Assembly (NCBI RefSeq): GCF_000725625.1
Contig: NZ_JOHS01000037.1
Span: 1 to 64,000, forward strand
Length of the DNA: 64,000 nt
Source of the DNA: Streptomyces sp. NRRL F-6676
GTDB lineage: Bacteria; Actinomycetota; Actinomycetes; Streptomycetales; Streptomycetaceae
Reading direction: 5' to 3'
The first letter of the stretch is position 1. Every line of letters begins with the position of its first letter. This document shows, one piece after another, positions 1-7,827 of the stretch. Below the pieces are notes generated by a model. It ran no database searches, was not told the DNA's origin, and saw only the letters and a program-made list of their open reading frames with translations. The position numbers were made by a program, and so were the translations under genes.

Positions 1-228
1 GAGCCCCGCAGGGGTTCGGGGGCGGAGCCCCGGCAGGGTGCGGGGTCCGGTTCCGTGGGGGTGCGGGGGGCGGAGCCCCGCAGGGGTTCGGGGGCGGAGC
101 CCCGGCAGGGTGCGGGGTCCGGTTCCGTGGGGGTGCGGGGGGCGGAGCCCCCGCCGGGGTGCAGGGGCGGAGCCCCGCAGGGGTTCGGGGGCGTAGCCCC
201 CGGCGGGGTTGAAGGGGCGGAGCCCCTG
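1..228. repeat. 72-bp tandem duplication and shorter GC-rich repeats, intergenic
   Basis: The first 144 bases are two near-identical 72-base units (1-72 and 73-144). Shorter degenerate units sharing the words GCGGAGCCCC and GGGGTTCGGGGGC follow up to about 228. The stretch lies downstream of the rocD stop codon and contains no convincing gene: its only long reading frame is a proline/glycine-rich product of the repeat. Each unit holds small inverted repeats of the form GGGGCGGAGCCCC, so it may act as a transcription end. The first unit begins at the window edge, so the array may be longer. Confidence 0.85.
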
Positions 229-262
229 GGGATGGGAAGGGTAGGGGCGGCGGGGGCGAAAA
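211..262. terminator. Dispersed palindromic 3'-end element, copy 1
   Basis: An AGGGGC/GCCCCT hairpin (213-227) is followed by a G-rich block ending GGGGCGGCGGGGGCGAAAA (to 262). The same hairpin-plus-core arrangement recurs at 2485-2538 (inverted), 15657-15709 and 28052-28105. It sits 25 bases past the rocD stop codon. A role in transcription termination or mRNA 3'-end protection is inferred from position and hairpin, not shown. Confidence 0.6.
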
Positions 263-286
263 CCCTCCCGGAGGCGCACCGCCCCG

Positions 287-1516
287 TCAGCCTCCGTGGG
301 TCAGGACCTTCTCCAGCGCCCGCAGGGCCCAGCGCAGCTCGTCCGCCGTGATCGTCAGTGGCGGCGCCAGCCGGATCGTGGAGCCATGGGTGTCCTTGAC
401 CAGGACCCCCTCCGCCAGCAGGCGTTCGCCGATCTCGCGCCCCGTGCCGAGCGCCGGGTCGATGTCCACGCCCGCCCACAGCCCCCGCGCGCGGAAGCCG
501 GTCACGCCCCGGCCGACGAGGTCCGTCAGACCGTCCCGCAGCACCACGCCCAGCTCCGCCGCCCGGCGCTGGAACTTCCCGGTCCGCAGCAGCTCCACCA
601 CCGCGGAGCCGACCGCCGCCGCCAGCGGATTGCCGCCGAAGGTCGAGCCGTGCTCGCCCGGACGCAGCACACCGAGCACCTCCCGCCGGCCCACCACCGC
701 CGAGACCGGCACGATGCCCCCGCCGAGCGCCTTGCCGAGCAGCAGCATGTCCGGCAGCACCCCCTCGTGCTCCACCGCGAGGGTCCGCCCGGTGCGGCCC
801 AGTCCCGACTGGATCTCGTCCGCGACGAACAGCGCGCCCGCACGCCGGGTCAGCTCCCGGACCCCGGTCAGATAGCCGTCGTCGGGGATGATCACCCCGG
901 CCTCGCCCTGGATCGGCTCGATCAGCACCGCCGCCGTCGTGCCGTCGACGGCCGCCTCCAGCGCGGCCAGGTCGTTGTACGGAACCACCCGGAAGCCCGG
1001 CGCGAACGGGCCGAAGCCGGTGCGGGCCACCGGGTCCGTGGAGAAGCCGACGATCGTCGTCGTACGGCCGTGGAAGTTGTCCGCGGCGACGACGATCGTC
1101 GCCCGGTCGTCCGGGACGCCCTTCACGTCGTACGCCCACTTCCGCGCCACCTTCACCGCGCTCTCCACCGCCTCCGCGCCGGTGTTCATCGGCAGCACCA
1201 TGTCCAGGCCGGTCAACTCGGCCAGGGACGCGGCGAATTCGGCGAGCCGGTCGTGGTGGAAGGCGCGCGAGGTGAGCGTGAGCCGGTCCAGCTGACGGTG
1301 GGCCGCCTCGATCAGTGCCGGATGGCGGTGGCCGAAGTTGAGGGCGGAGTAACCGGCGAGCATGTCGAGGTAGCGGCGGCCCTCGACGTCCTCCACCCAG
1401 GTGCCCTCGCCGCGGGCGACGACCACGGGCAGCGGATGGTAGTTGTGCGCGAGGACCGGCTCCTCGGCGCGGATCAGACCGGCGGTGGTGGTGTGGGCAC
1501 GGGCGGGAGCGGTCAT
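287..1516 (-). CDS. rocD: Ornithine aminotransferase (PLP-dependent, class III)
   Basis: 409 residues, normal for the family. It transfers the delta-amino group of ornithine to 2-oxoglutarate, giving glutamate semialdehyde. Class III aminotransferase signatures are visible: MNTGAEAVESAVK near residue 110, the FHGRT segment, the VLIEPIQGEAGV block, LFVADEIQSGLGRTG with the conserved aspartate that contacts the PLP ring, and LLLGKALGGG with the Schiff-base lysine. The ATG at 1516 is chosen because AGGAG lies just upstream and the frame above it belongs to another gene. The start overlaps the ddaH stop codon (ATGA), implying translational coupling. Together the pair takes methylarginine or citrulline/ornithine carbon toward glutamate. 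An adjacent Lrp-type gene is the probable regulator. Confidence 0.93.
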   Translation of the reverse strand: MTAPARAHTTTAGLIRAEEPVLAHNYHPLPVVVARGEGTWVEDVEGRRYLDMLAGYSALNFGHRHPALIEAAHRQLDRLTLTSRAFHHDRLAEFAASLAELTGLDMVLPMNTGAEAVESAVKVARKWAYDVKGVPDDRATIVVAADNFHGRTTTIVGFSTDPVARTGFGPFAPGFRVVPYNDLAALEAAVDGTTAAVLIEPIQGEAGVIIPDDGYLTGVRELTRRAGALFVADEIQSGLGRTGRTLAVEHEGVLPDMLLLGKALGGGIVPVSAVVGRREVLGVLRPGEHGSTFGGNPLAAAVGSAVVELLRTGKFQRRAAELGVVLRDGLTDLVGRGVTGFRARGLWAGVDIDPALGTGREIGERLLAEGVLVKDTHGSTIRLAPPLTITADELRWALRALEKVLTHGG

Positions 1517-2325
1517 GAACGGATCTCCTGGGTGCAGCACTTGATGCCGCCGCCTGCCTTGTGGAACTCCGACAGGTCGACGGGGACGGGAACGTAGCCG
1601 CGCCGGGCCAGCCGGCCGGCGAGGGCCGTGGCGCGCGGGGAGATGAAGACGTGACGGCCGTCCGAGACGGAGTTGAGGCCGAAGGCGAGGGCGTCCTCGC
1701 GGGTGGCGAGCACCGCGTCCGGGAACAGCCGGGCCAGCACCTCGCGGCTGCCGGGGGAGAAGGCGTCGGGGTAGTAGGCGACGTTCTCCTCGTCGAGGGC
1801 GAACAGGGCGGTGTCCAGATGGTAGAAGTACGGGTCCACCAGTTGGAGTCCGACCACCGGGACGCCGAAGAACTCCTGCACCTCGCGGTGTGCCTCGGGG
1901 GTGGTGCGGAAGCCGGTGCCGGCCAGGACGTAGCGGCCGGCCGGGACCAGGTCGCCCTCGCCCTCGCAGACCGACTCGGGACGGTACACGTCGAATCCGG
2001 CGGACTTGAACCAGGTCTCGTACGCGGTGGATTCGGGGCGGCGTTGCGGGGCGTGGAAGAGGGAGCCGAAGACGCGGCCGGCGAGGACGAGGGCGGAGTT
2101 GGCCGCGAAGACCATGTCCGGGAGGCCGGGCAGCGGTTCGGCGGACTCCACGGTGTGGCCGTGTGCGCGCAGGGTGCGGACGAGGGTGTGCCACTGGCGG
2201 TGGGCGAGGGTGGAGTCGACGTGCGCGCCGGGACGCATCCAGGGGTTGATCGCGTACTGGACGGCGAAGTGTCTGGGTTCGCAGACGAGGTAGCGGCGGG
2301 GGCGGGGCGCGGGGGTGGTGGGCAC
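1513..2325 (-). CDS. ddaH: Dimethylarginine dimethylaminohydrolase-type amidinotransferase-fold hydrolase
   Basis: 270 residues from a GTG at 2325 preceded by GGAGGT at a good distance. The frame stays open upstream, but there it is low-complexity and lacks a ribosome site. The family hydrolyses N-methylated arginines to citrulline and a methylamine. Visible guanidino-modifying-enzyme motifs are PDMVFAANSALV (substrate aspartate and asparagine), GEGDLV, FYHLDTALF with the catalytic histidine, and a C-terminal GGGIKCCTQEI with the nucleophilic cysteine. The last bases overlap rocD, so the two are one transcript. Arginine deiminase is less likely: the protein is about 130 residues shorter than that family. 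Confidence 0.88.
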   Translation of the reverse strand: MPTTPAPRPRRYLVCEPRHFAVQYAINPWMRPGAHVDSTLAHRQWHTLVRTLRAHGHTVESAEPLPGLPDMVFAANSALVLAGRVFGSLFHAPQRRPESTAYETWFKSAGFDVYRPESVCEGEGDLVPAGRYVLAGTGFRTTPEAHREVQEFFGVPVVGLQLVDPYFYHLDTALFALDEENVAYYPDAFSPGSREVLARLFPDAVLATREDALAFGLNSVSDGRHVFISPRATALAGRLARRGYVPVPVDLSEFHKAGGGIKCCTQEIRS

Positions 2326-2353
2326 GAAGGGGTACCTCCGTGTGATGCGGTGC

Positions 2354-2377
2354 CTACGGTGTGTGTTTCCACGGTAG
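2354..2377. promoter_or_regulatory. Candidate operator upstream of ddaH-rocD
   Basis: CTACGGTG (2354-2361) and CACGGTAG (2370-2377) form an inverted repeat with one mismatch per arm and an 8-base spacer, 28 bases upstream of the ddaH GTG. This is the expected place for a local regulator to act, and the Lrp/AsnC gene next door is the obvious candidate. The link is inferred. Confidence 0.45.
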
Positions 2378-2484
2378 GGAGGGCGTGGGGCGCGCGACAA
2401 GTGGCGGGGATTGCGTGTGGGCGCGGGTTCGCTGCGCTGGGCTGGGGGTTGACGCAGCATTCGTGCGTTTCGGGGGCGGTGTGT

Positions 2485-2677
2485 GTTTTCTCGCCCCCGC
2501 CGCCCCTACCCGTCCCATCCCTCAGGGGCTCCGCCCCTGTGACCCCGGGGAGAGCTCGGAGGGGTGGGGTTCCGGTGCGGAGTGCGGGTGGGTGGGTGGT
2601 TGCTCGCGCAGTTCCCCGCGCCCCTTGAAAGCATGGGGGGCGCCCCCAGTCTTTTAGGAGCGCGGGGAACTGCGCGA
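2485..2677. terminator. Dispersed palindromic element copy 2 plus 18-bp perfect inverted repeat
   Basis: 2485-2538 is the reverse complement of the element at 211-262 (TTTTCTCGCCCCCGCCGCCCC core, then hairpin AGGGGC/GCCCCT at 2524-2538). Next, TCGCGCAGTTCCCCGCGC (2604-2621) pairs perfectly with 2660-2677 across a 38-base loop. One arm of that palindrome, GCGCGGGGAACTGCGCGA, recurs at 28020-28037 in copy 4. The whole lies between the 5' end of ddaH and the 3' end of the lrp gene. The 2326-2773 gap holds no convincing gene. Confidence 0.65.
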
Positions 2678-2701
2678 CCGGCCACGACGTGCCCGCAGCC
2701 G

Positions 2702-2765
2702 CCGACGCACCGAACCCCCGACGCACCGAACCCCCGACGCACCGAACGCCCGACGCACCGAGCCC
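2702..2765. repeat. Four 16-bp tandem repeats
   Basis: The unit CCGACGCACCGAACCC occurs four times head to tail (2702, 2718, 2734, 2750), the last two copies with single changes. It ends 9 bases before the stop codon of the minus-strand lrp gene. No function is evident; replication slippage explains it. Confidence 0.85.
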
Positions 2766-2773
2766 CCGAGCTC

Positions 2774-3274
2774 TCAGCCCTCCTCGCGCTCCCGCGGAGC
2801 GGCCTGGTTCGCGCCTGCTTCGGGGCTTTCGGGGAGTAGGTGGGAGAGGACCATATAGCTGATCGTCTTGCGGATGAACGGTTCGACCCGGATGCGTTCG
2901 AGGACCTCCTCGAAGTGCTCCACGTCCCGCGCGCGGACGTGGAGCAGCGCGTCCGCGCCGCCCGTCACCGTCATCGCCGCCGCGATCTCGGGATGGTTGC
3001 GCACCACCTCCGCGAGCCGGCGCGGCGGTGCCGCGCCCTCGCAGTAGACCTCCACGTACGCCTCCGTGCGCCAGCCCAGCGCCGCGGGCTGCACCGTCGC
3101 CGTGAACCCGGTGATCACGCCGGTCTCGCGCAGCCGGTCCACCCGCCGCTTGACCGCCGTCGCGGAGAGTCCGACCGCCGTGCCGATCTCCGCGAAGCTG
3201 GACCGCGCGTTCGCCGTGAGCGCGGTGACGATCCGGCGGTCGAGTTCGTCGAAGCCGCCCGGCCTGCTGTTCAT
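2774..3274 (-). CDS. Lrp/AsnC-family transcriptional regulator
   Basis: 166 residues from the ATG at 3274. An N-terminal AsnC-type helix-turn-helix (LDRRIVTALTANARSSFAEI then GLSATAVKRRVDRL) is followed by the alpha/beta ligand-binding (RAM) domain, with MTVTGGADALLHVRARD near its centre. Such proteins bind DNA as octamers or tetramers and sense amino acids. The gene lies upstream of the ddaH-rocD pair on the same strand and divergent from the LytTR operon, so arginine or ornithine is a reasonable effector, by inference only. An upstream in-frame ATG at 3325 exists, but the family normally begins close to the HTH. Confidence 0.9.
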   Translation of the reverse strand: MNSRPGGFDELDRRIVTALTANARSSFAEIGTAVGLSATAVKRRVDRLRETGVITGFTATVQPAALGWRTEAYVEVYCEGAAPPRRLAEVVRNHPEIAAAMTVTGGADALLHVRARDVEHFEEVLERIRVEPFIRKTISYMVLSHLLPESPEAGANQAAPREREEG

Positions 3275-3324
3275 GGCCGCACTGTATCCGGCGGAAGCCG
3301 GAGACAACCTCCGCGTTCGGCACA

Positions 3325-3353
3325 TGTTCCGACGAACGGATCGCCCCTACACT
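3325..3353 (+). promoter_or_regulatory. Candidate leaderless promoter of the LytTR regulator
   Basis: TACACT at 3348-3353 is a good actinobacterial -10 hexamer, with TGTTCC (3325-3330) 17 bases upstream as a weak -35. Transcription would begin at or within a base or two of the ATG at 3362. No Shine-Dalgarno sequence precedes that ATG, as expected of a leaderless message. Confidence 0.45.
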
Positions 3354-3361
3354 CCACCTTC

Positions 3362-4162
3362 ATGCTGCGCGCTCTCGCCGTCGACGACGAACGCCCCTCG
3401 CTCGAGGAGCTCCTCTACCTGCTCAACGCCGACCCCAGGATCGCCGGCGCCGAGGGGGCGAGCGACGCCACCGAGGCGCTGCGCCGGATCAACCGCGCCC
3501 TGGAGTCCGGACCGGACGGGCCCGACGCGATCGACGTCGTCTTCCTGGACATCCACATGCCGGGCCTCGACGGCCTCGACCTCGCCCGGCTGCTCACGGG
3601 GTTCGCACGGCCGCCGCTCGTCGTGTTCGTCACCGCCCACGAGGGCTTCGCCGTCCAGGCGTTCGACCTGAAGGCCGTCGACTACGTCCTCAAACCGGTG
3701 CGGCGGGAACGGCTCGCGGAGGCGGTCCGCCGGGCCGCACAGCTCAAGGACGTGCCCGGCAACGAGGTGCCCGGCAGGGACGTGCACACGGAGGGCGCCC
3801 CGCCGCGCATACCCGTGCACGAACCCGACCCCGACCACATACCGGTCGAACTCGGCGGCGTCACCCGCTTCGTGCCCGTCGAGGAGATCACCCACGTCGA
3901 GGCGCAGGGCGACTACGCCCGGCTGCACACCCCGCAGGGCAGCCACCTCGTCCGCATCCCGCTCTCCACCCTGGAGGAGCGCTGGCGCGCCCGCGGCTTC
4001 GTCCGCATCCACCGCCGCCATCTCGTCGCCCTGCGGCACGTCGTCGAACTCCGGCTGGACGCCGGAACCGTCAGCGTCCTGGTCGGCAGCGAGGAACTCC
4101 AGGTCAGCCGGCGGCACACCCGCGAACTGCGGGACCTGCTGATGCGCCGGACCGCGACCTGA
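3362..4162 (+). CDS. LytTR-family response regulator
   Basis: 266 residues. The receiver domain (1-125) shows the acidic pair VDDE, the phospho-acceptor aspartate in VVFLDIHMPGLDG, the threonine of FVTAHE and the lysine of VLKPVRR. A linker of about 40 residues leads to a LytTR DNA-binding domain (about 165-266) with ITHVEAQGDYARLHT and FVRIHRRHLVAL. It is the cytoplasmic partner of the LytS-type kinase encoded four genes downstream in the same run. The start lacks a ribosome site and fits a leaderless message. LytTR proteins usually bind direct repeats about 20 bases apart; none was identified with confidence. Confidence 0.93.
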   Translation: MLRALAVDDERPSLEELLYLLNADPRIAGAEGASDATEALRRINRALESGPDGPDAIDVVFLDIHMPGLDGLDLARLLTGFARPPLVVFVTAHEGFAVQAFDLKAVDYVLKPVRRERLAEAVRRAAQLKDVPGNEVPGRDVHTEGAPPRIPVHEPDPDHIPVELGGVTRFVPVEEITHVEAQGDYARLHTPQGSHLVRIPLSTLEERWRARGFVRIHRRHLVALRHVVELRLDAGTVSVLVGSEELQVSRRHTRELRDLLMRRTAT

Positions 4163-4172
4163 GGAGGACGGC

Positions 4173-4538
4173 GTGCCCCAGGACCCCAGCCCCGCCGAGC
4201 GCCGCGTCACCGTCACCGGCCCACCCCGCCGCACTCGCCGCCCCTCCGTCCCCTACCGGCCCCGCACCGAGATCGACGAACAGACCACCCTCGGCCACAC
4301 CTACGTCCGCTCCCTGATGCGCTCCCAACTCCGCGCCGCCCTCGTGGTGTTCGCGGTGCTGGTACTGCTCGTGGGGCCGCTGCCGCTGCTGTTCGCCACC
4401 CTGCGGCACGACGGCGGACTCCAGTGGGCGGTGCTCGGCTTCGGGCTCTACGCGCCCCTCGTCCTGCTCGCCCGCTGGTACGTGCGCCGCGCCGAGCGCA
4501 ACGAGCGGGACTTCGTACGGCTGGTGGAGGACCGCTGA
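4173..4538 (+). CDS. Small two-helix membrane protein next to SSS symporter (DUF485-like)
   Basis: 121 residues from a GTG at 4173, with GAGGAGG eight bases upstream overlapping the previous stop codon. A polar N-terminal half of about 50 residues is followed by two hydrophobic segments (about 53-75 and 84-102) joined by a short charged loop, with a positively charged C-terminus. Size, topology and position directly before the symporter match the small DUF485-type proteins that accompany acetate/solute:Na+ symporters. An accessory or stability role in the transporter is inferred. It is 3 bases from the next gene. Confidence 0.7.
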   Translation: MPQDPSPAERRVTVTGPPRRTRRPSVPYRPRTEIDEQTTLGHTYVRSLMRSQLRAALVVFAVLVLLVGPLPLLFATLRHDGGLQWAVLGFGLYAPLVLLARWYVRRAERNERDFVRLVEDR

Positions 4539-4541
4539 GCC

Positions 4542-6356
4542 GTGGACCGCACCTACTCCGTCACCGCCGTCGCCCTGGTGGTGCTCGCCACCGTCCTCGT
4601 CGGCGCCTTCGGCCTGCGGGTCTCCCGCACCACCTCGGACTTCTACGTCGCCTCCCGCACCGTCGGCCCCCGCCTCAACGCCGCCGCGATCAGCGGCGAG
4701 TACCTCTCCGCCGCCTCCTTCCTCGGCATCGCGGGGCTCGTCCTCACCCAGGGCCCCGACATGCTCTGGTACCCGGTCGGCTACACCGCCGGATACCTCC
4801 TGCTGCTGCTCTTCGTCGCGGCCCCGCTGCGCCGCTCCGGCGCCTACACCCTGCCCGACTTCGCCGAGGCCCGCCTCGCCTCCCAGCCGGTGCGGCGGCT
4901 CGCGGGGGCGTTCGTCGTCGGCGTGGGCTGGCTCTATCTGCTGCCCCAACTCCAGGGCGCGGGGCTCACGTTGGCCGTGCTCACCGGGGCGCCCGCACCG
5001 CTCGGCGGGGTCATCGTGGCGGTCGTGGTCGTCGTCATCGTCGCGGCGGGCGGCATGCGCAGCATCACCTTCGTCCAGGCCTTCCAGTACTGGCTCAAGC
5101 TCACCGCCCTCCTCGTCCCCGCCCTCTTCCTCGTGCTGGCCTGGCAGGGCGACGGCGCACCGCGCGGCGCCTTCGACGAACCGCCCGCCCTGCGCGCGCA
5201 GCGCACCGTGCGCGTCGACGCCACCCTCGACCTGCGCCTCGCCGAACCGCTCACGGTCACCGCCACCGGCACGGTCGACGGCCACCGCCGCACGGGGGAG
5301 CGGATCGCGCTCCCGGCCGGCGTCCACCACGTCACCGGCGGCACCCGGCTCACCCTTCCCGAGGGCGCCCCCGTTCCCGTCGCCGACCGGCGCGGCGACG
5401 GCGGCATGTCCAGCTCGCTGGCCTCCGCCCGCGAGGACCGCCCGCTGTACGCCACCTACGGGCTGATCCTCGCCACCTTCCTCGGCACCATGGGGCTGCC
5501 GCACGTCGTCGTCCGCTTCTACACCAGCCCGCACGGCGTCGCCGCCCGCCGCACCACCGTCGCCGTCCTCGGCCTGATCGGCGCCTTCTATCTGCTGCCG
5601 CCCCTGTACGGCGCACTCGGCCGGCTCTACGCCCCCGAACTCACCCTCTCCGGCAACGCCGACGCCGCCGTCCTGCTGCTGCCCGAACGCCTGATCGGCG
5701 GCCTCGGCGCGGACCTGCTCGGCGCGCTGGTGGCCGGGGGCGCCTTCGCCGCGTTCCTCTCCACCGCCTCCGGACTGACCATGGCCGTGGCCGGTGTGCT
5801 CACCCAGGACGTACTGCCCACCCGCGGCGTACGGCACTTCCGGCTCGGCACGCTGCTCGCGATGGCCGTACCGCTCGCGGCCGGCGTCCTGGTCGGCGGA
5901 CTGCCGGTGGCGGACGCGGTCGGGCTCGCCTTCGCCGTGTCCGCGTCCTCCTTCTGCCCGCTGCTGGTGCTCGGCATCTGGTGGCGCCGGCTCACCCCGC
6001 CGGGCGCGGCGGCCGGGATGCTCGTCGGCGGCGGCTCGGCGTTCGTCGCGGTCACCGCCACCATGGCCGGCTACCCGGGCGCGGGCACCGGCACCCTGCA
6101 CGCGCTGCTCGCCTGGCCCGCGCTCTGGTCGGTACCGCTCGGCTTCCTCACCATGATCGCCGTCTCCCTGGCCACCCCGGGCCGCGTCCCGGCCGGCACC
6201 GCCGCCATCCTCGCCCGCTTCCACCTCCCCGAACAGCTCACCGGCGGGCATGGCGGACACGGAGGGTACGGGGCACACGAGGGACACGGGGGACACGAGG
6301 GGCATGGGGGACACGAGGGGCATGGGGGACAGCCGCGGACGGAGGCCCGCGCATGA
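4542..6356 (+). CDS. Sodium:solute symporter (SSS family, ActP/MctP-like)
   Basis: 604 residues with about 13 hydrophobic segments. ISGEYLSAASFLGIAGL near residue 47 and VIVAAGGMRSITFVQAFQYW near 165 are the sodium/substrate-core segments of the solute:sodium symporter family. The closest described types carry acetate, pyruvate or other monocarboxylates. An extra soluble loop of about 80 residues (roughly 205-285) separates transmembrane segments, as in cation/acetate symporters. The C-terminus is a Gly-His-Glu tail built from short DNA repeats. Translation starts at GTG, and the stop codon overlaps the kinase ATG (ATGA). A transporter flanked by its own two-component pair suggests nutrient sensing coupled to uptake; the substrate cannot be read from sequence. 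Confidence 0.85.
   Translation: MDRTYSVTAVALVVLATVLVGAFGLRVSRTTSDFYVASRTVGPRLNAAAISGEYLSAASFLGIAGLVLTQGPDMLWYPVGYTAGYLLLLLFVAAPLRRSGAYTLPDFAEARLASQPVRRLAGAFVVGVGWLYLLPQLQGAGLTLAVLTGAPAPLGGVIVAVVVVVIVAAGGMRSITFVQAFQYWLKLTALLVPALFLVLAWQGDGAPRGAFDEPPALRAQRTVRVDATLDLRLAEPLTVTATGTVDGHRRTGERIALPAGVHHVTGGTRLTLPEGAPVPVADRRGDGGMSSSLASAREDRPLYATYGLILATFLGTMGLPHVVVRFYTSPHGVAARRTTVAVLGLIGAFYLLPPLYGALGRLYAPELTLSGNADAAVLLLPERLIGGLGADLLGALVAGGAFAAFLSTASGLTMAVAGVLTQDVLPTRGVRHFRLGTLLAMAVPLAAGVLVGGLPVADAVGLAFAVSASSFCPLLVLGIWWRRLTPPGAAAGMLVGGGSAFVAVTATMAGYPGAGTGTLHALLAWPALWSVPLGFLTMIAVSLATPGRVPAGTAAILARFHLPEQLTGGHGGHGGYGAHEGHGGHEGHGGHEGHGGQPRTEARA
6275..6331 (+). repeat. 18-bp in-frame repeats encoding Gly-His-Glu tail of the symporter
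   Basis: About three copies of GGACACGAGGGGCATGGG run head to tail at the 3' end of the symporter gene and encode repeated GHEGHG. The unit length is a multiple of three, so copy-number change keeps the frame and the overlapping ATGA junction to the kinase. Confidence 0.8.
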
Positions 6357-7561
6357 GCGGATTCCTCGCCGGACTGTGCGTCGCCGTCCTGCCGCTGCTC
6401 GCCGCCGGCTTCTGGCTCGGCCGGCGTACCGCCCGCCCGCGGAACCTCGGCGGCCTCGGCACCCCCGTCGAACACGCCACCTTCGAGACCCTGCACAACG
6501 CCACCCTCGCCGCACCCCCGCTGCGCGCCGGCCTCACCGAGGAGACCGCCCGCAAGTCCGCACGGCGGCTGCGCACCCTGCTCGGCACCGACGCGCTCTG
6601 CCTCACCGACCGGGAGACGGTCCTCGCCTGGGAGGGCGTGGGGGAGCACCACCGCGAGGAGATACTCCAGCGGCTCGGCGGCCCCCTGGAGACCGGCCGG
6701 GGCGAGGCCTTCCGGCTGCGCTGCGACGTCCCCGACTGCCCGCTGCGCTGGGCGGTGATCGCCCCGCTCACCGCCGACGACCGGGTGCACGGCGCGCTGG
6801 TGGCCTGCGCGCCCCGCGAGTCCGCCGTCCTGGTCCGGGCGGCCGGCGAGGTCGCCCGCTGGGTCTCCGTCCAGCTCGAACTGGCCGACCTCGACCGCTC
6901 CCGCACCCGGCTCATCGAGGCCGAGATCAAGGCCCTGCGCGCCCAGATCTCCCCGCACTTCATCTTCAACTCGCTCGCCGTGATCGCGTCCTTCGTCCGC
7001 ACCGACCCCGAACGCGCCCGCGAACTGCTCCTGGAATTCGCCGACTTCACCCGCTACTCGTTCCGCCGGCACGGCGACTTCACCACCCTCGCCGACGAAC
7101 TCCACGCCATCGACCACTACCTCGCCCTGGTCCGCGCCCGCTTCGGCGACCGGTTCTCCGTCACCTTGCAGATCGCGCCCGAGGTGCTGCCCGTCGCGCT
7201 GCCGTTCCTGTGCCTGCAACCCCTGGTGGAGAACGCCGTCAAACACGGCCTGGAGGGCGCCGCCGACAAACGGCATCTCAGCATCACCGCGCAGGACGCG
7301 GGCGCCGAGGCCCTCGTCGTCATCGAGGACGACGGCCCCGGCATGGACCCCGGGCTGCTGCGCCGCATCCTCGCCGGGGAGACGAGCCCGTCCGGCGGCA
7401 TCGGCCTGTCCAACGTCGACGACCGGCTGCGCCAGGTCTACGGCGACGACCACGGCCTCGTCATCGAGACCGGGGCCGGCGCCGGGATGAAGATCACCGC
7501 ACGGCTCCCGAAGTACCAGCCGGGCGTCCACTCGGGGGCCCGGCTGCCCCGGGAGCCGTAG
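6353..7561 (+). CDS. LytS-type sensor histidine kinase
   Basis: 402 residues: one N-terminal transmembrane segment (about 4-24), a GAF-like sensory region (about 45-185) and a His_kinase/HATPase module. The phospho-acceptor motif is QISPHFIFNSL, the N box LVENAVKHG, and the G boxes EDDGPGMD and GIGLSNVDDRL. Lack of the usual multi-helix 5TMR receptor means signal input is probably cytoplasmic or through the partner symporter. It is translationally coupled to that symporter and ends the operon. Its obvious partner is the LytTR regulator at the operon start. Confidence 0.93.
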   Translation: MSGFLAGLCVAVLPLLAAGFWLGRRTARPRNLGGLGTPVEHATFETLHNATLAAPPLRAGLTEETARKSARRLRTLLGTDALCLTDRETVLAWEGVGEHHREEILQRLGGPLETGRGEAFRLRCDVPDCPLRWAVIAPLTADDRVHGALVACAPRESAVLVRAAGEVARWVSVQLELADLDRSRTRLIEAEIKALRAQISPHFIFNSLAVIASFVRTDPERARELLLEFADFTRYSFRRHGDFTTLADELHAIDHYLALVRARFGDRFSVTLQIAPEVLPVALPFLCLQPLVENAVKHGLEGAADKRHLSITAQDAGAEALVVIEDDGPGMDPGLLRRILAGETSPSGGIGLSNVDDRLRQVYGDDHGLVIETGAGAGMKITARLPKYQPGVHSGARLPREP

Positions 7562-7574
7562 CGGCGGGGCGCTG

Positions 7575-7733
7575 TCAGGTGCTGCGGGAGGCCACCATGC
7601 CGAGGGTGATCAGACCGAGGACGACCCAGCCGAACCACAGCCAGCCGTTGCTGCCGAGCGTCACCGTGTAGGCGGTGACGACCACCAGCCCACCGACGGT
7701 GATCACCCCCATGGCCTTCGTGGAACCGGGCAT
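7575..7733 (-). CDS. Small membrane protein, two segments
   Basis: 52 residues from an ATG at 7733 with GAGGAG upstream. An upstream in-frame ATG has no ribosome site. The two hydrophobic stretches (about 9-24 and 30-47) are separated by GSNGW. The gene is convergent with the kinase gene, 13 bases away. I do not recognise a characterised family. Confidence 0.65.
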   Translation of the reverse strand: MPGSTKAMGVITVGGLVVVTAYTVTLGSNGWLWFGWVVLGLITLGMVASRST

Positions 7734-7827
7734 CGCACCCTCCTCAAGGGATGTTCCCCTCATCATGCGCCCGTTCACCGGGCAGGGGGAACCGCGCGTC
7801 CGGCCGGCCGGGCCGTCGCTCAGCGCC

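Noticed and set aside
4104..6515. 803-codon open frame on the minus strand opposite the symporter operon
   Set aside because: It is Glu/Gly/Arg-rich without domains, lies opposite genes with clear motifs and good ribosome sites, and is the usual GC-driven antisense shadow.
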